From assembly GCA_017450425.1 (NCBI GenBank), contig JAFSUV010000131.1:1-7094 (forward strand): a stretch of DNA of 7,094 bases, given 5' to 3'. This DNA comes from Kiritimatiellia bacterium. GTDB taxonomy: Bacteria; Verrucomicrobiota; Kiritimatiellia; RFP12; UBA3636. Positions within the stretch are counted from its first letter, which is position 1. Every line of letters begins with the position of its first letter. The position numbers were made by a program, and so were the translations under genes. A model generated the notes under the pieces. It saw nothing but the letters and a program-made list of their open reading frames with translations. It searched no databases and was not told the DNA's origin. Shown here one piece after another: positions 5,976 through 7,094 of the stretch.

Positions 5976-6518
5976 CTACCATGCGTTCGCGCAATTTTCG
6001 ACGATCGTTTCCGAAAGCGCCTTGGCGGCGAGCGGGAGGCAGGAGAGCTTGGCGGCGGAAGAGTCCGAGCCGCCAGGGAAATTCTCGCGGCCCGAAACGC
6101 GCGACGCCTCGAAGATCGGCACGTCGCTCGCAATGCCTGCTGCGGGCCGGGCGAGGCGGCGGAACGAAACGCGCGCAGTGAGGGTCATGCGGTACTGCGT
6201 GGGGCGGCTTGTGTCCTTGGCGGCGTAGGCGATCGAATCCTGCTCGTAGCTCGTGACGACCACGTCGAGGCGCGTCGTGGCTTCCGCTTCGCTGCCGACG
6301 ATCTTCAAGGTGCCTTCGCGCAGGATTTCGCGGGTGAGCGCCTTTTGCAGCTCGCGCGCGGCGGTCGCCTGATCCGACTCGTTCAATACCGGAGCGAGGT
6401 AAACGTAGCGGTCGCTTTCCGCCAGAGTCGAACCAAGGCGGTACGAATCGAACGATGCGCAGCCGGCCGCGAGGATCGCCATGGACGCGACGGACAGGAG
6501 GACATTGCGGTGTTTCAT
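5976..6518 (-). CDS. lptE: LptE-like outer-membrane lipoprotein (LPS assembly)
   Basis: The product is 180 residues with a lipoprotein signal peptide: basic start MKHR, hydrophobic core VLLSVASMAIL, then lipobox AAGC with Cys20 as the lipidation site. No Asp follows the Cys, which favours outer-membrane sorting. The mature part follows the LptE pattern: YRLGSTL, YVYLAPVLNESDQ, LQKALTREILREGTLKIV, an acidic-to-Ala stretch before a beta strand (TTRLDVVVTSYEQDSIAY), YRMTLTARVSFRRL, and a C-terminal helix LPLAAKALSETIVENCANAW. In the family, LptE plugs the LptD barrel and helps deliver lipopolysaccharide to the outer surface. The sequence is divergent, so a related but distinct secretin- or polysaccharide-associated lipoprotein cannot be excluded. 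It lies 53 nt downstream of the beta-mannosidase gene on the same strand and ends at the shared bidirectional terminator. Confidence 0.72.
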   Translation of the reverse strand: MKHRNVLLSVASMAILAAGCASFDSYRLGSTLAESDRYVYLAPVLNESDQATAARELQKALTREILREGTLKIVGSEAEATTRLDVVVTSYEQDSIAYAAKDTSRPTQYRMTLTARVSFRRLARPAAGIASDVPIFEASRVSGRENFPGGSDSSAAKLSCLPLAAKALSETIVENCANAW

Positions 6519-6560
6519 GCTTTGAAAAGCCGTGTTGGGGGATGAATCGGGCGAGCGGTG

Positions 6561-6566
6561 ATTCTA
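6561..6566 (-). promoter_or_regulatory. Possible -10 box for the lptE-like gene
   Basis: On the minus strand, 6566 to 6561 reads TAGAAT (5 of 6 to consensus) in the 53-nt gap after the beta-mannosidase stop. A start near 6554 would leave a leader of about 36 nt before the ATG. The upstream -35 candidate (TCGCTT) is poor. The gene may instead be read through from the beta-mannosidase. Confidence 0.3.
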
Positions 6567-6571
6567 GCAAA

Positions 6572-7094
6572 TTACAGATCGAAAAGCGACATTGCGCGGA
6601 GAGCCGCCCGAAATTCGGTTTCTCCGACATTGCGCAGGGTCGCGACGTGGACTTCCACGGTCTCGTCCGGCTCGATGTCGAAGAAGGAATCTTCGACAAG
6701 CGCCGGGATGCCCGGCAGAAGGATCGACACCCCGAACGCGGGAGCCGAGGCCGAGACTCCGACGCGGAAAACCTGTTCGCCGCTTTCGTCCGCGATTTGC
6801 GACACGTCGAGCGAAATCCCGGGGTCTTGCAGCGCGAGGCACCGCGGCGGCGCAAATAGCGCCTTGTCGCGCGCCACGACGCAGCCGCGGGCGTCTTTGA
6901 GGCAGAGCCACAGCACCATGTCTTCGCGCCGGTTCACGGCGAAAAACGGTTCCATGCCGGGCAGCGGCAGAGGCTCGACCGGCGCGCGCGCGCCGGCGAG
7001 CGCGTGTGTCGAGGCGGCGAGCGTGGTGCCGTCGAGCGTCGCGAGGCGCCAGCAGAACAGAGTCGCTTCGGGCGCGGCGTTCGCATCCACGACG
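6572..7094 (-). CDS. GH2 beta-mannosidase, C-terminal part (5' end outside window)
   Basis: About 173 residues are visible. The frame is open to the right edge, so the start codon and catalytic barrel lie outside the window. The visible part matches the C-terminal Ig-like domains of GH2 beta-mannosidases. It includes FCWRLATLDGTTLA, EDMVLWLCLKDARGCVVARDKALFAPPRCLALQDPGISLDV and SILLPGIPALVEDSFFDIEPDETVEVHV. It ends FRAALRAMSLFDL, a family-like ending, so the 3' end looks intact. The enzyme removes terminal beta-mannose residues from mannan- or N-glycan-derived oligosaccharides. With the catalytic domain absent, activity, cellular location and exact substrate cannot be judged, and other GH2 members sharing this domain remain possible. 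The lptE-like gene follows on the same strand after 53 nt. Confidence 0.8.
   Translation of the reverse strand, partial: VVDANAAPEATLFCWRLATLDGTTLAASTHALAGARAPVEPLPLPGMEPFFAVNRREDMVLWLCLKDARGCVVARDKALFAPPRCLALQDPGISLDVSQIADESGEQVFRVGVSASAPAFGVSILLPGIPALVEDSFFDIEPDETVEVHVATLRNVGETEFRAALRAMSLFDL

Noticed and set aside
5551..6855. A 434-codon minus-strand frame spanning rpsT, the lptE-like gene and part of the beta-mannosidase
   Set aside because: It crosses three well-supported genes in the wrong frame and through a strong terminator, and its product is a low-complexity Arg/Pro-rich sequence.

Overview
This is a GC-rich, gene-dense window from a Gram-negative bacterium. An LptE-like lipopolysaccharide-assembly lipoprotein implies an outer membrane. 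Together with a eukaryote-like (GH13_8-type) glycogen branching enzyme, a secreted DUF4380-like protein and a GH2 beta-mannosidase, the gene set suggests the PVC group (Kiritimatiellota, Lentisphaerota or Verrucomicrobiota). That placement is inferred from family resemblance only.

Layout, left to right. (1) The 3' part of gnd (6-phosphogluconate dehydrogenase, +) runs in from the left edge. (2) A convergent gene (-) encodes an exported DUF4380-like, mutarotase-fold protein. A GC-rich hairpin lies just after gnd, and a second, long hairpin lies over the 3' end of the DUF4380 gene. (3) A divergent intergenic region carries a consensus -10 box for the DUF4380 gene. (4) A probable two-gene operon (+) follows: a YmdB/TIGR00282 metallophosphoesterase and, 21 nt later, a complete glycogen branching enzyme. 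(5) A membrane-embedded M50-like zinc metalloprotease (-) overlaps the branching-enzyme gene tail-to-tail by 14 nt. (6) rpsT (ribosomal protein S20, +) has a strong sigma70-type promoter, a clear Shine-Dalgarno and a perfect-stem bidirectional terminator. The promoter's -10 region sits on the M50 gene's start codon. (7) An LptE-like lipoprotein (-) shares that terminator. (8) The C-terminal part of a GH2 beta-mannosidase (-) runs off the right edge.

The genes are mostly housekeeping and central carbohydrate metabolism: pentose phosphate pathway, glycogen branching, mannoside hydrolysis, ribosome and outer-membrane assembly. I see no mobile element, CRISPR array, tRNA or rRNA, and no gene-free stretch over 300 bases. 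I found no clear evidence of a new multi-gene system. The items most worth a second look are a metal-ligand substitution (Asn to Asp) in the YmdB homologue, two sugar-metabolism enzymes with eukaryote-like features near each other, the uncharacterised DUF4380-like and M50-like proteins, and a pair of similar GC palindromes flanking the rpsT terminator.
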